This document shows positions 18,271 to 26,266 of a stretch of 64,000 nucleotides of DNA, in pieces. Source of the stretch: Streptomyces lichenis. Its GTDB lineage: Bacteria > Actinomycetota > Actinomycetes > Streptomycetales > Streptomycetaceae. Location of the stretch: NCBI RefSeq assembly GCF_023218175.1, contig NZ_JALPTH010000001.1, positions 310,001 through 374,000 of the forward strand, in the 5' to 3' direction. The position numbers and the translations under genes were made by a program. The notes below the pieces were generated by a model. It was not told where the DNA came from. It searched no databases and saw only the letters and a program-made list of their open reading frames with translations. Numbering within the stretch: the stretch's first letter is position 1; each line of letters starts with the position of its first letter.

Positions 18271-18682
18271 ACCAGACCGCCTTGCCCTGCTCGGTACGGC
18301 GGTGGCCGCAGGCGGAGCTGAGGGTGCGGATCAGCAGCAGCCCGCGCCCGTGCTCCAGCCAGGGGTCGGGCGGGATGTCGTGGTTCGGGCACAGGTCGCC
18401 CGGCGGGGTCGGGTCCGGGTCGTGCACCTCGACCTGGCAGCCGGCCGGCAGCACCTCCACCACCAGCTCGATCGGTGCGGTCCCGACGGTGTGCTCCACC
18501 GCGTTGGCCACCAGCTCGGCGGTGAGCAGCTCCGCGGTTTGGCTGTCCGCCGACCCGTCCAGCTCCGTGAGCGCCGTACGCACCAGGGCGCGGGCCATCG
18601 GCACCGCGGCCGCGGTGTGCGGCAGCGCGATGCGCCAGGACCGGGGTTCGGGGATGTCGGGCACGGTGGCGGTCCGTTTCAC
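18242..18682 (-). CDS. ATP-binding protein, RsbW-like anti-sigma factor/HATPase
   Basis: A 146-residue GHKL ATPase domain without any dimerisation histidine. The N box is ELVANAVEH, the D/G1 region is around VHDPDPTPP, and GRGLLLIRTL is the G2 box. Streptomycetes carry many such single-domain proteins; those studied bind sigma factors or anti-sigma antagonists. The 3' end overlaps the end of the permease gene on the other strand by 29 bases. Partner unknown; no sigma or STAS gene is adjacent. Confidence 0.82.
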   Translation of the reverse strand: MKRTATVPDIPEPRSWRIALPHTAAAVPMARALVRTALTELDGSADSQTAELLTAELVANAVEHTVGTAPIELVVEVLPAGCQVEVHDPDPTPPGDLCPNHDIPPDPWLEHGRGLLLIRTLSSACGHRRTEQGKAVWFTLPARPAP

Positions 18683-18829
18683 TGCGGGTGCGGGAGGCGC
18701 GCTCCTCGGACGGCGGCGGGTGAGGACGGTGGCGGGCGATGACGGCCCCCACCTTACGGAGCGGCTCGCTCCGCTTCGGCGGGCCCCCGCCCCGTGGTGT
18801 TTGCCGATGACGCGGTGTGATGGCTTACT

Positions 18830-18849
18830 TACGCGAAGCTTATCGCGTA
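18830..18849. promoter_or_regulatory. Inverted repeat upstream of the enoyl-CoA hydratase gene
   Basis: TACGCGA and TCGCGTA are perfect 7-base arms separated by six bases, in an AT-enriched patch of the 290-bp divergent region. This spacing suits a dimeric repressor. It lies 13 bp from the Crp-like site and about 120 bp before the start codon at 18973. Confidence 0.5.
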
Positions 18850-18862
18850 TGCGTGACGGAAG

Positions 18863-18876
18863 TCACGAGCAAGTGA
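18863..18876. promoter_or_regulatory. Crp-type binding site
   Basis: GTGACGGAAGTCAC is a perfect inverted repeat around a GGAA centre. It agrees with the GTG-N6-GNCAC pattern reported for Streptomyces Crp and with the GTGA-N6-TCAC core of CRP/FNR proteins. It is about 97 bp upstream of the enoyl-CoA hydratase start, with GTGATAAC just downstream as a possible -10 region. Confidence 0.55.
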
Positions 18877-18972
18877 TAACTTCGACGGGCAGCTACCCGC
18901 GTCCACCGGCCCAGCCGGCTCGGCCCGCCCCGGGCCGGGCCGAAGGGTCCGAGGAAGAGGAGGCGCACATCC

Positions 18973-19800
18973 ATGAGCCCCTTCACCGGCTCCGCGTCCC
19001 GCACCGAGCGGTGGCGCCACCTCCGGCTCACCGTGGAGGAGGGCGTCGCCACGGTCACCCTCGACCGCCCCGCCCGGCTCAACGCGCTCACCTTCGGCGC
19101 CTACGCCGACCTGCGGGACCTGCTCGCCGAGCTCTCCCGTGAGCGGTCGGTGCGCGCCCTGGTCCTCGGCGGCGAGGGGCGCGGCTTCTGCTCCGGCGGG
19201 GACGTGGAGGAGATCATCGGCGCCACCCTCGCCATGGACACCGCCGAACTGCTCGACTTCAACCGGATGACCGGGCAGGTGGTACGCGCCCTGCGGGAGT
19301 GCCCCTTCCCGGTGGTCGCCGCCGTGCAGGGGGTCGCCGCCGGGGCGGGCGCGGTGCTCGCCCTGGCCGCCGACTTCCGGATCGCCGACCCCAGCGCCCG
19401 GTTCGCCTTCCTCTTCACCCGGGTCGGGCTCTCCGGCGGTGACATGGGCGCGGCCTATCTGCTGCCCCGGGTGGTCGGCCTCGGGCACGCCACCCGGCTG
19501 CTGATGCTCGGCGAACCAGTGCGGGCCGCCGAGGCCGAGCGGATCGGGCTGATCAGCGAGCTCACCGAGGAGGGCGGCGCCGCCACCCGGGCCGCCGAAC
19601 TCGCCCGCCGCCTCGCGGACGGCCCGGCCCTGGCGTACGCCCAGACCAAGGCGCTGCTCACCGCCGAGCTGGACATGCCGCTGGCCGCCTCCGTCGAACT
19701 CGACGCCGCCACCCAGGCGCTGCTGATGAACGGCGAGGACTACGCCGAGTTCCACGCCGCCTTCACCGCCAAGCGCCCCCCGAAGTGGCGGGGGCGATGA
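18973..19800 (+). CDS. Enoyl-CoA hydratase family protein
   Basis: A 275-residue crotonase-fold protein. The first oxyanion segment is GGEGRGFCSGGDV and the second AAVQGVAAGAGAVLALAADFRIAD; a glutamate or aspartate near RVGLSGGDMGAAYLLPR fits the catalytic site. It acts on acyl-CoA thioesters, here probably a ring-derived intermediate. The ATG at 18973 (MSPFTGS) is the first in frame after the regulatory region. Its TGA overlaps the ATG of the monooxygenase fusion (ATGA at 19797-19800), so the two are co-translated in one aromatic-CoA operon. Confidence 0.9.
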   Translation: MSPFTGSASRTERWRHLRLTVEEGVATVTLDRPARLNALTFGAYADLRDLLAELSRERSVRALVLGGEGRGFCSGGDVEEIIGATLAMDTAELLDFNRMTGQVVRALRECPFPVVAAVQGVAAGAGAVLALAADFRIADPSARFAFLFTRVGLSGGDMGAAYLLPRVVGLGHATRLLMLGEPVRAAEAERIGLISELTEEGGAATRAAELARRLADGPALAYAQTKALLTAELDMPLAASVELDAATQALLMNGEDYAEFHAAFTAKRPPKWRGR

Positions 19801-22712
19801 TGCGGAGGCCCGCGAAGGACGCCGCCGGCCACCGGGAGCCGGGTGCGGGGCCCGGTGACCGTGGCCCTGGCACCGCCCCAGGCCGCCTGGCGCACGCGGA
19901 GGGGGCCGCCTCGGGACGCCCCACGCACGCGAAGAGCGCGGGCTCAGCCCCTGGCACCGCCTCGGCCCGCCTGGTGCACGCGGAGGGCGCCGACCGGGTG
20001 AGTGCCGCCGGGAGCCCCCGTACCGCCCCGGCCCCCTCCGGGGCCATAACCCCCGCCCCGGGCCGCTCGGAGGGCGGCAACCCTGCGGCGGCCGCCGGGA
20101 GTCCCCGTACCGCCTCGGCCCGCCCCGGGCCCGTACCCCCCGCCCCGGCCCACCCTGGGCCCGCACCTGCCGCCCCGGGCCGCTCGGAGGGCGGCAACCC
20201 TGCGGCGGCCGCCGGGAGTCCCCGTACCGCCCCGGCCCGCCCCGGGCCCGTAACTGCCGCCCCGGGCCGCTCGAACGGCGGCGACGCCGTGGCGGCCACC
20301 GAAAGCCCCCGTACCGCTCCCGACCGCAAGGAGGGCGGCATCCCCGCGGCGGCCACCGAAACGCCCCGTACCGCACCCGCCTGCCGCGGGTCCGCGCTCG
20401 CCGCCCCGTCATTCCCTGCCCGCCCGCTCACGGTCGCCGTGATCGGGGGCGGGCCCGGGGGGTTGTACGCGGCGGCGCTGCTCAAGCGGCTGGACCCGGC
20501 CCGGGAGGTCACCGTCCATGAACGGAACGCCCCCGACGACACCTTCGGCTTCGGTGTCGTGCTCTCCGACGAGACCCTCGGCGGCATCGAGCACGCGGAC
20601 CCGGAGGTGTACCGGGCGCTGGCAGGGGAGTTCGTCCGCTGGGACGCCATCGACGTGGTGCACCGCGGCCGCACCCTCACCTCCCAGGGCCACGGCTTCG
20701 CCGCGCTCGGCCGCCGCCGGCTGCTCGCCGTCCTCCAGGCGCGCTGCGCCGAGCTGGGCGTACGGCTCCGGTTCCGTACCGACGTCCCCTCCGCCGCCGA
20801 ACTCGCCGCCACCCACGACCTGGTGATCGCCGCCGACGGTGCCGGCAGCCGTACCCGCGAAGCGCACGCCGCCATCCTCGGCCCCACTCTCACCCGGCAC
20901 CGCTGCCGCTATATCTGGCTCGCCGCCGACTTCGCCTTCGACGCCTTCCGCTTCGAGATCGCCGAGACCGAGCACGGCGTGATGCAGCTGCACGGCTACC
21001 CCTTCTCGCCCGACGCCTCCACCGTCATCGTCGAGATGCGCGAGGAGGTCTGGTACGCGGCCGGGTTCGACGAGATGGCCACCGAGGAGTCGGTCGCCCG
21101 CTGTGCCAAGGTCTTCTCCGACGCCCTGCACGGCCGCCCGCTCACCGCCGGGCCCTCCTCCGCCTGGACCGCCTTCCGCACCGTCGTCAACGAGCGTTGG
21201 TCGCACGGCAATCTGGTGCTGCTCGGGGACGCCGCGCATACCGCGCACTTCTCCATCGGCTCCGGCACCAAGCTGGCCGTCGAGGACGCCCTCGCCCTCG
21301 CCGCCTGCATCCGCGAACAGCCCACGCTGCCCGAGGCGCTGGCCGCCTACGAGGCCGAGCGGCGGCCCGTGGTCGCCTCCACCCAGCGGGCCGCCGCCGC
21401 CTCACTGCGCTGGTTCGAGGAGCTCGCCGGGTATGTGGACCAGCCGCCCCGGCAGTTCGCCTTCAACCTGCTCACCCGCAGCCGCCGGGTCACCCACGGC
21501 AATCTGCGGCTGCGCGACGAGCAGTTCACCACCGCCGTGGAACGGGACTTCGGCTGCCCGCCCGGCACCCCGCCGATGTTCACCCCGTTCCGGTTGCGCG
21601 AACTGACCCTGCGCAACCGGGTGGTGGTCTCGCCCATGGACATGTACTCCGCCACCGACGGGCTGCCCGGCGACTTCCATCTGGTCCACCTCGGCGCCCG
21701 CGCGCTGGGCGGCGCGGGACTCGTCATGACCGAGATGGTCTGCGTCAGTCCCGAGGGCCGGATCACCCCCGGCTGCGCCGGGCTGTGGAACCCGGCCCAG
21801 ACGGCCGGCTGGCAGCGGATCACCGACTTCGTCCACCGGCAGTCACCCGGCACCGCGATCGGCGTCCAGCTCGGCCACTCCGGCCGCAAGGGCTCCACCC
21901 GGCTGATGTGGGAGGGCATCGACCAGCCGCTGCCGTACGGCAACTGGCCGCTGGTCGCCGCCTCCCCGCTGCCGTACCTCCCCGGCACCAGCCAGGTCCC
22001 CTCCGCACTCCACCGGGCCGCGCTCACCGACCTGAGGGAGCAGTTCGCCGCCGCCGCCCGGCGGGCCGCCCGGGCCGGCTTCGACCTGCTGGAACTGCAC
22101 GCGGCCCACGGCTACCTGCTCTCCGGCTTCCTCTCCCCGCTCACCAACCGCCGCACCGACGCCTACGGCGGCGACCTCACCGGCCGGCTCCGCTTCCCGC
22201 TGGAGGTCTTCGACGCCGTACGCCAGGTCTGGCCCGCCGAACGCCCCATGACCGTGCGGATCTCCGCCACCGACTGGGCGCCGGGCGGCACCACCGCCGA
22301 GGACGCCGTGGAGATCGCCCGCGCCTTCACCGCGCACGGCGCCGACGCGATCGACGTCTCCACCGGGCAGGTCGTCCCCGACGAGCGGCCCGAGTTCGGC
22401 CGCTCCTACCAGACCCCGTACGCCGACCGGATCCGCAACACCCTGGGCGTACCGGTCATCGCGGTGGGCGCCATCTCCTCCTGGGACGACGTCAACTCCC
22501 TGCTCCTGGCCGGCCGCGTCGACCTCTGCGCCCTGGCCCGTCCGCACCTCTACGACCCGCACTGGACCCTGCACGCCGCCGCCGAGCAGGGGTACCAGGG
22601 GGGAGCGGCGCCCTGGCCGGTCCCGTACCGCGCGGGCAGCCGCACCCCGCCCACCGGCCGTACCGACGCGCCCCGGCCGCGGCTGACCCTCGGCCCGCCC
22701 TCCACCGTCTGA
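19797..22712 (+). CDS. Monooxygenase/old yellow enzyme fusion (salicylyl-CoA 5-hydroxylase or 2-aminobenzoyl-CoA monooxygenase type)
   Basis: About 971 residues. FAD monooxygenase domain: VAVIGGGPGGLYAA (near 215), GDAAHTAHFSIGSG (near 480). Old-yellow-enzyme domain from about 595: VVSPMDMYSA, QLGHSGRKGS, ELHAAHGYLLSGFLSP and GAISSWDD. The two-domain body of about 765 residues fits bifunctional salicylyl-CoA 5-hydroxylases and the related 2-aminobenzoyl-CoA monooxygenase/reductase. The oddity is a 205-residue N-terminal extension made of degenerate repeats of GRSEGGNPAAAAGSPRTA, rich in Pro, Ala and Gly. No start codon lies close to the FAD strand; GTG 19998 is the only other candidate seen. 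ATG 19797 overlaps the hydratase stop. Confidence 0.85.
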   Translation: MMRRPAKDAAGHREPGAGPGDRGPGTAPGRLAHAEGAASGRPTHAKSAGSAPGTASARLVHAEGADRVSAAGSPRTAPAPSGAITPAPGRSEGGNPAAAAGSPRTASARPGPVPPAPAHPGPAPAAPGRSEGGNPAAAAGSPRTAPARPGPVTAAPGRSNGGDAVAATESPRTAPDRKEGGIPAAATETPRTAPACRGSALAAPSFPARPLTVAVIGGGPGGLYAAALLKRLDPAREVTVHERNAPDDTFGFGVVLSDETLGGIEHADPEVYRALAGEFVRWDAIDVVHRGRTLTSQGHGFAALGRRRLLAVLQARCAELGVRLRFRTDVPSAAELAATHDLVIAADGAGSRTREAHAAILGPTLTRHRCRYIWLAADFAFDAFRFEIAETEHGVMQLHGYPFSPDASTVIVEMREEVWYAAGFDEMATEESVARCAKVFSDALHGRPLTAGPSSAWTAFRTVVNERWSHGNLVLLGDAAHTAHFSIGSGTKLAVEDALALAACIREQPTLPEALAAYEAERRPVVASTQRAAAASLRWFEELAGYVDQPPRQFAFNLLTRSRRVTHGNLRLRDEQFTTAVERDFGCPPGTPPMFTPFRLRELTLRNRVVVSPMDMYSATDGLPGDFHLVHLGARALGGAGLVMTEMVCVSPEGRITPGCAGLWNPAQTAGWQRITDFVHRQSPGTAIGVQLGHSGRKGSTRLMWEGIDQPLPYGNWPLVAASPLPYLPGTSQVPSALHRAALTDLREQFAAAARRAARAGFDLLELHAAHGYLLSGFLSPLTNRRTDAYGGDLTGRLRFPLEVFDAVRQVWPAERPMTVRISATDWAPGGTTAEDAVEIARAFTAHGADAIDVSTGQVVPDERPEFGRSYQTPYADRIRNTLGVPVIAVGAISSWDDVNSLLLAGRVDLCALARPHLYDPHWTLHAAAEQGYQGGAAPWPVPYRAGSRTPPTGRTDAPRPRLTLGPPSTV
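20060..20370 (+). repeat. Imperfect coding repeats in the monooxygenase N-terminus
   Basis: The block CCGCTCGGAGGGCGGCAACC recurs at 20067 and 20190 with the following bases up to a CCGTACCGCC(T/C)CGGCCCGCC segment also repeated. Further weaker copies (GGCGGCGACGCC, GGCGGCATCCCC) continue to about 20345. The spacing keeps the frame. The repeats encode the Pro/Ala/Gly extension described for the fusion enzyme and look like in-frame expansion. Confidence 0.65.
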
Positions 22713-22751
22713 CCGGCCGGAACACCGAAGGGTGAGCGGATCGGCGGGGAG

Positions 22752-23159
22752 GTGGAGGACGAGCTGCGCGAGGCCACCCTGGCGGCCACCGACATCGTGC
22801 CCGCCTCGCCGCTGTACTGGTACACCCTCTCCGCGCACACCAAGCGGTACCCGGACCACTGGTCGGGCCGGCTGGGCGTCCCCGGCCTGGACTTCAGGGC
22901 GAGAATGGCCGGCCGCACCCTGTGGGGGGTGACCGCCATGTCCGACCGCCGGCAGGCCGCCGCGGAGGGACTGGTCACCACCCTCACCCACTCGGCCGCC
23001 TGTCGGGGGATGCGCTTGGGCGGGGTGCTCATCGGGAACGGCTCCAAGCCCGGGGACGTGCGCCAGGACACGGCCGCCCTGGAGCGGGCCCGCACCTTCC
23101 TCGCCGGTGAGGCCCCGCTCGCCCGGTTCTCCTATGAGCGGGTGCCGGCCGCGGCGTAG
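22752..23159 (+). CDS. Hypothetical protein
   Basis: A 135-residue protein from a GTG start; contains PASPLYWYTLSAHTKRYPDHW, DFRARMAGRTLWGV and AACRGMRLGGVLIGNGSKPG. I do not recognise the family. The frame is the same as the preceding fusion enzyme: no stop lies between its TGA at 22710 and this GTG, and no convincing ribosome site is present (GGGG directly abuts the GTG). It could be translated by reinitiation after the TGA, or could be an eroded or split gene. Convergent with the kinase gene 14 bases downstream. Confidence 0.5.
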   Translation: MEDELREATLAATDIVPASPLYWYTLSAHTKRYPDHWSGRLGVPGLDFRARMAGRTLWGVTAMSDRRQAAAEGLVTTLTHSAACRGMRLGGVLIGNGSKPGDVRQDTAALERARTFLAGEAPLARFSYERVPAAA

Positions 23160-23173
23160 GGAGCCCGGCCCGG

Positions 23174-25234
23174 TCAGCGGGCGCAGGTGCCCGAGCGGAC
23201 GAACTCGCGGCCGCCCTCGCCACCGCCGACGGCCAGGGTCCAGCGGATGTAGGTCCAGTTCCGGTCGCTGGTGTAGGCGTCCAGCAGCCGGCCGCAGACG
23301 CCCTGCTCGACGACCCCGGCCAGGTTGGACCGCTGGGCCCGGCCGGGGAAGCGGGCATAGGGGTCGTCGGTCCACACATAGGCGGCGTTCTCCACCGGGT
23401 CGAAGCCCAGGCTGATGCCGTCGGTGGTGCTGATCGGCTCGTCGCCGAAGTCGTCGGCCCGCGCGTTCCAGGCGGCGATGAGGTCCTTGACGGCGGCGTC
23501 GGCGACCTGGACCTCCTTCGGAGGCGTGCTGGGGATCTCCGCCGCGGCGAGGCCCGCCTCGTCGCCGTGCCACTGCCCGGCGACCTCGTCGGAGCAGCCG
23601 CCGGTGGCCTCGCCGTAGCCCAGGGTCTCGGCCTCGGGGGCCGCCTCGGCGTCCTTCCAGTAGACGGCGAACCGGCCGTAGGGCCATGCGTCGGGGGCGT
23701 CCGCCAGCCGCTGGGCGAGGGTGGCGCAGGCCGTCGCGCCGGCCGCGCGGGCGAACAGGTTCCGCTGCTCGTCGGGGAGTTGGGAGACCGGGCCGCCGGT
23801 GACCATCACCGTCTGGGCCCGCCGGTTGAAGCTGACGACCGGTTCGACGGCGTCGAGCCCCTTGGTGGCCAGCACGGCACGCAGCCGCTCGCGGATGGCC
23901 CGCTCGGCGGCCTCCTCCCCGGAGCCGGGGGCGGCCGAGGCGCCGGCCCGCCACTCGTCGGGCGAGGGCCGGCTCTCGTCCCCGGCCCGGGTGTAGGCCG
24001 GGTCGGCCACCCCGGCCAGCGGATCCCTGGGCACCCGGGCGTCCCTCGGGTCCCCGTCGGAGGCCGGGTCCGAGTCGGCCTGCCCGCCCTCGACCGGCCC
24101 GGCGGTCGAGAGGGAGGGCGTGGAGCCGCCCACGGTGCCTCCGTCGCGCTTCCCGTCCTCGCCCTTGGTGCCGAACGTCCCCTGGACGTACAGGCTGCCC
24201 GCGAAGGCGGCTCCGGCGACCGCGGCGCCCAGGGCGGCGAGCAGCACCCCCTTCCGTACCGACCGGGGAGGGGCCGGCGGGGCGGGCCAGGCGGGGTCGG
24301 CCACCGGCGGCACCCGCCACTCGGCGGCGACCAGCCGGTCCGTGACCGCGACCGCGGTGGGCGCCCCGGCCGCCGGGGTGGGCAGCACCTGGGTGGCCTG
24401 TGCGGCCAGCAGCCGTGCGGACTCCTCGGCCGCGGCCTCCGCGCTCATCCGCCCGCCGGGGTCCTTGGCGAGCGCCCGGTCCAGCACGGCCCGCAGCTCC
24501 CCGGGGACCCCGTCGAGGTCGGGCTCGCCGGAGAGCACCCGGTAGGCCACCACATCCGCGTTGCCGGTGCCGAACGGCGGGCGCCCGGTGGCCGCGTAGC
24601 CGACCAGGGCGCCCCAGGCGAAGACGTCGCCGGCGGGCCCGGGGGAGCCGGTGCGGTAGTGCTCGGGGCTGATCCAGCCGGGGGTGCCGGTCATCATGCC
24701 GGTGCGGGTCACCGAGGTGCCGTCGGTGGCGTGGGCGATGCCGAAGTCCAGCACCCGGGGACCGGAGGCGGTGAGGATGACGTTCTGCGGCTTGACGTCC
24801 CGGTGGACCACACCGGCGGCGTGCACCGCCGCCAGGGCCCGGGCGGTACCGGTGGCGAAGGCGTACAGGGTGCCGCCGGTGAGCGGGCCGTGCTCGGCCA
24901 GATGCCGGTCGAGGGTGAGGCCCGGCGCGTAGGCGGTGGCCAGCCAGGGGGCCGCCGCCTCCGGATCGGCCGCCAGCAGGGGTATCAGGCAGGGGCCCTG
25001 GACGCGCGCGGACAACTGCACCTCGCGGCGGAACCGCGCCCGCCACTCGGGGTCCTCGGCCTGGGCGGCGTGGATGACCTTGACCGCGACACGCAGCCCG
25101 GACGGGTCGAGACCGGCGTGGACGGTACCCATCCCGCCGGAGCCGAGCCGGCCGGTGATCCGGTACGGGCCGATCCGCTCGGGATCGCCGGGGCGGGCGG
25201 GCCGGACCCGCGCGTCGGAGCCGTTGGTGGTCAC
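23174..25234 (-). CDS. Membrane-anchored Ser/Thr protein kinase
   Basis: A 686-residue PASTA-less Hanks-type kinase. Glycine loop GRLGSGGMGTVHAG (28-41), lysine K52 in VAVKVIH, HRDVKPQN at 144-151, DFG at 163-165 and the APE-equivalent SPEH complete an active kinase. After a Pro-rich linker, one membrane helix spans about 329-350. The external 330 residues have four to five cysteines (GATACA, GGCSDE, GVCGRL, SGTCAR) and an IREPR-like helical region, probably a disulfide-stabilised sensor. It faces the PaaX gene on the same strand with a 203-bp gap and converges with the hypothetical gene. Signal and targets unknown. Confidence 0.9.
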   Translation of the reverse strand: MTTNGSDARVRPARPGDPERIGPYRITGRLGSGGMGTVHAGLDPSGLRVAVKVIHAAQAEDPEWRARFRREVQLSARVQGPCLIPLLAADPEAAAPWLATAYAPGLTLDRHLAEHGPLTGGTLYAFATGTARALAAVHAAGVVHRDVKPQNVILTASGPRVLDFGIAHATDGTSVTRTGMMTGTPGWISPEHYRTGSPGPAGDVFAWGALVGYAATGRPPFGTGNADVVAYRVLSGEPDLDGVPGELRAVLDRALAKDPGGRMSAEAAAEESARLLAAQATQVLPTPAAGAPTAVAVTDRLVAAEWRVPPVADPAWPAPPAPPRSVRKGVLLAALGAAVAGAAFAGSLYVQGTFGTKGEDGKRDGGTVGGSTPSLSTAGPVEGGQADSDPASDGDPRDARVPRDPLAGVADPAYTRAGDESRPSPDEWRAGASAAPGSGEEAAERAIRERLRAVLATKGLDAVEPVVSFNRRAQTVMVTGGPVSQLPDEQRNLFARAAGATACATLAQRLADAPDAWPYGRFAVYWKDAEAAPEAETLGYGEATGGCSDEVAGQWHGDEAGLAAAEIPSTPPKEVQVADAAVKDLIAAWNARADDFGDEPISTTDGISLGFDPVENAAYVWTDDPYARFPGRAQRSNLAGVVEQGVCGRLLDAYTSDRNWTYIRWTLAVGGGEGGREFVRSGTCAR

Positions 25235-25437
25235 AGGCGTCGTTCCCTCTCTCGGACCGGGGCAGGGCCGTGGTCGGGCGGCCCCGGGCGCACACCGCCG
25301 GACCTCCGGTCACCCCCCGAAGGGTGGATCGTATCCAGAGGGGCGGGGGAGAGGGTGACGCAGGTTCAAGGTGCTGCGAGAGTACGGAGGTTGGGAGACG
25401 GGCGGCGCGGAGCGGTACCGCCCGCCCGGCCGCCCGA

Positions 25438-26262
25438 CTAGCGCCGCCCGGCGGGCCGGCCGGTGAAGCGGGCGGCGGGCTCCCGCAGGCGGGCGTGCAG
25501 GTCGGCGAAGACCCGGGCCGCGCGGCCCCCCGGCCACCCCGCGGGCAGCAGGTCACCGGGCAGGCCCGGATCGGCGTACGGCAGCCGCCGCCAGGAGTCC
25601 AGCGCCAGCAGATGGGCCCGGTAGGCGTCCTCGTCGCTGTGGCTCTCCGGGCCGCTCCAGGCGCGCAGTACCGGCTCATGCCGGTCCAGGAACTCCTCGT
25701 ACAGCTTGGCGATCGCGCCCAGGTCCCACCAGCGGCCCACCGCCTCCGCGGTGGCGGTGAAGCCCAGGTGCTCGCCGCGGAACAGGTCGACGTACGGGTC
25801 GAGTTGGAGCCGCCGCAGGGTGTGCCGGGTCTCCTCGTACAGGGCGGCGGGGGCGATCCACACCCCGGGCGCGGCGGTGCCGAAGCCCAGCCGGCCCAGC
25901 CGGGAGCGGAGCAGATGGCGCTTGTGCCGTTCCGCCTCCGGCACCGAGAAGACGGCCAGCACCCAGCCCGGTTCGGCCGCGCCCCGGGCGTCCGGGTAGA
26001 TCCGCCGGTCGCCGTCGTCCAGCAGCTGCCGGGCCTCCTCGGACAGCGCGTACCCGGCCGCCCCGTCCGCCGTGCGGCGCGGCACCAGCAGCCCGCGCCG
26101 CTTGAGCCGGGACACCGAGGAACGCACCGAGGGGGCGTCCACCCCGAGCACCGCCAGCAGCCGGATCAGCTCGGCCACCGGCAGTGGCTCGCCACCGGGG
26201 TCGCGCCCGTGGGCGCCGTACAGGGAGACGATCAGGGAGCGGGGAGTGTGCTGGTCGGCCAC
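25438..26262 (-). CDS. PaaX family transcriptional regulator
   Basis: A 274-residue repressor-type protein with an N-terminal winged helix (SVRSSVSRLKRRGLLVPRR) and the PaaX-type central and C-terminal domains (WVLAVFSVPEAERHKRHLLRSRLGRLGFG, then GVWIAP). PaaX proteins release DNA on binding an aryl-CoA such as phenylacetyl-CoA. GTG 26262 is the start. It lies four bases downstream of the aryl-CoA ligase, so ligase and regulator share a transcript; it is the obvious candidate to sense the aryl-CoA made by that ligase and to control the divergent promoter at about 28 kb. Confidence 0.88.
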   Translation of the reverse strand: MADQHTPRSLIVSLYGAHGRDPGGEPLPVAELIRLLAVLGVDAPSVRSSVSRLKRRGLLVPRRTADGAAGYALSEEARQLLDDGDRRIYPDARGAAEPGWVLAVFSVPEAERHKRHLLRSRLGRLGFGTAAPGVWIAPAALYEETRHTLRRLQLDPYVDLFRGEHLGFTATAEAVGRWWDLGAIAKLYEEFLDRHEPVLRAWSGPESHSDEDAYRAHLLALDSWRRLPYADPGLPGDLLPAGWPGGRAARVFADLHARLREPAARFTGRPAGRR

Positions 26263-26266
26263 CCGA

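Noticed and set aside
16752..19142. 796-codon open frame over the permease and hydratase starts
   Set aside because: Arg/Pro/His rich, crosses the boundaries of three real genes.
21843..25679. 1278-codon open frame on the minus strand
   Set aside because: It is antisense to the aromatic monooxygenase, hypothetical and kinase genes, full of Arg/Gly/Pro, with no family motif; a shadow of GC-rich codon use.
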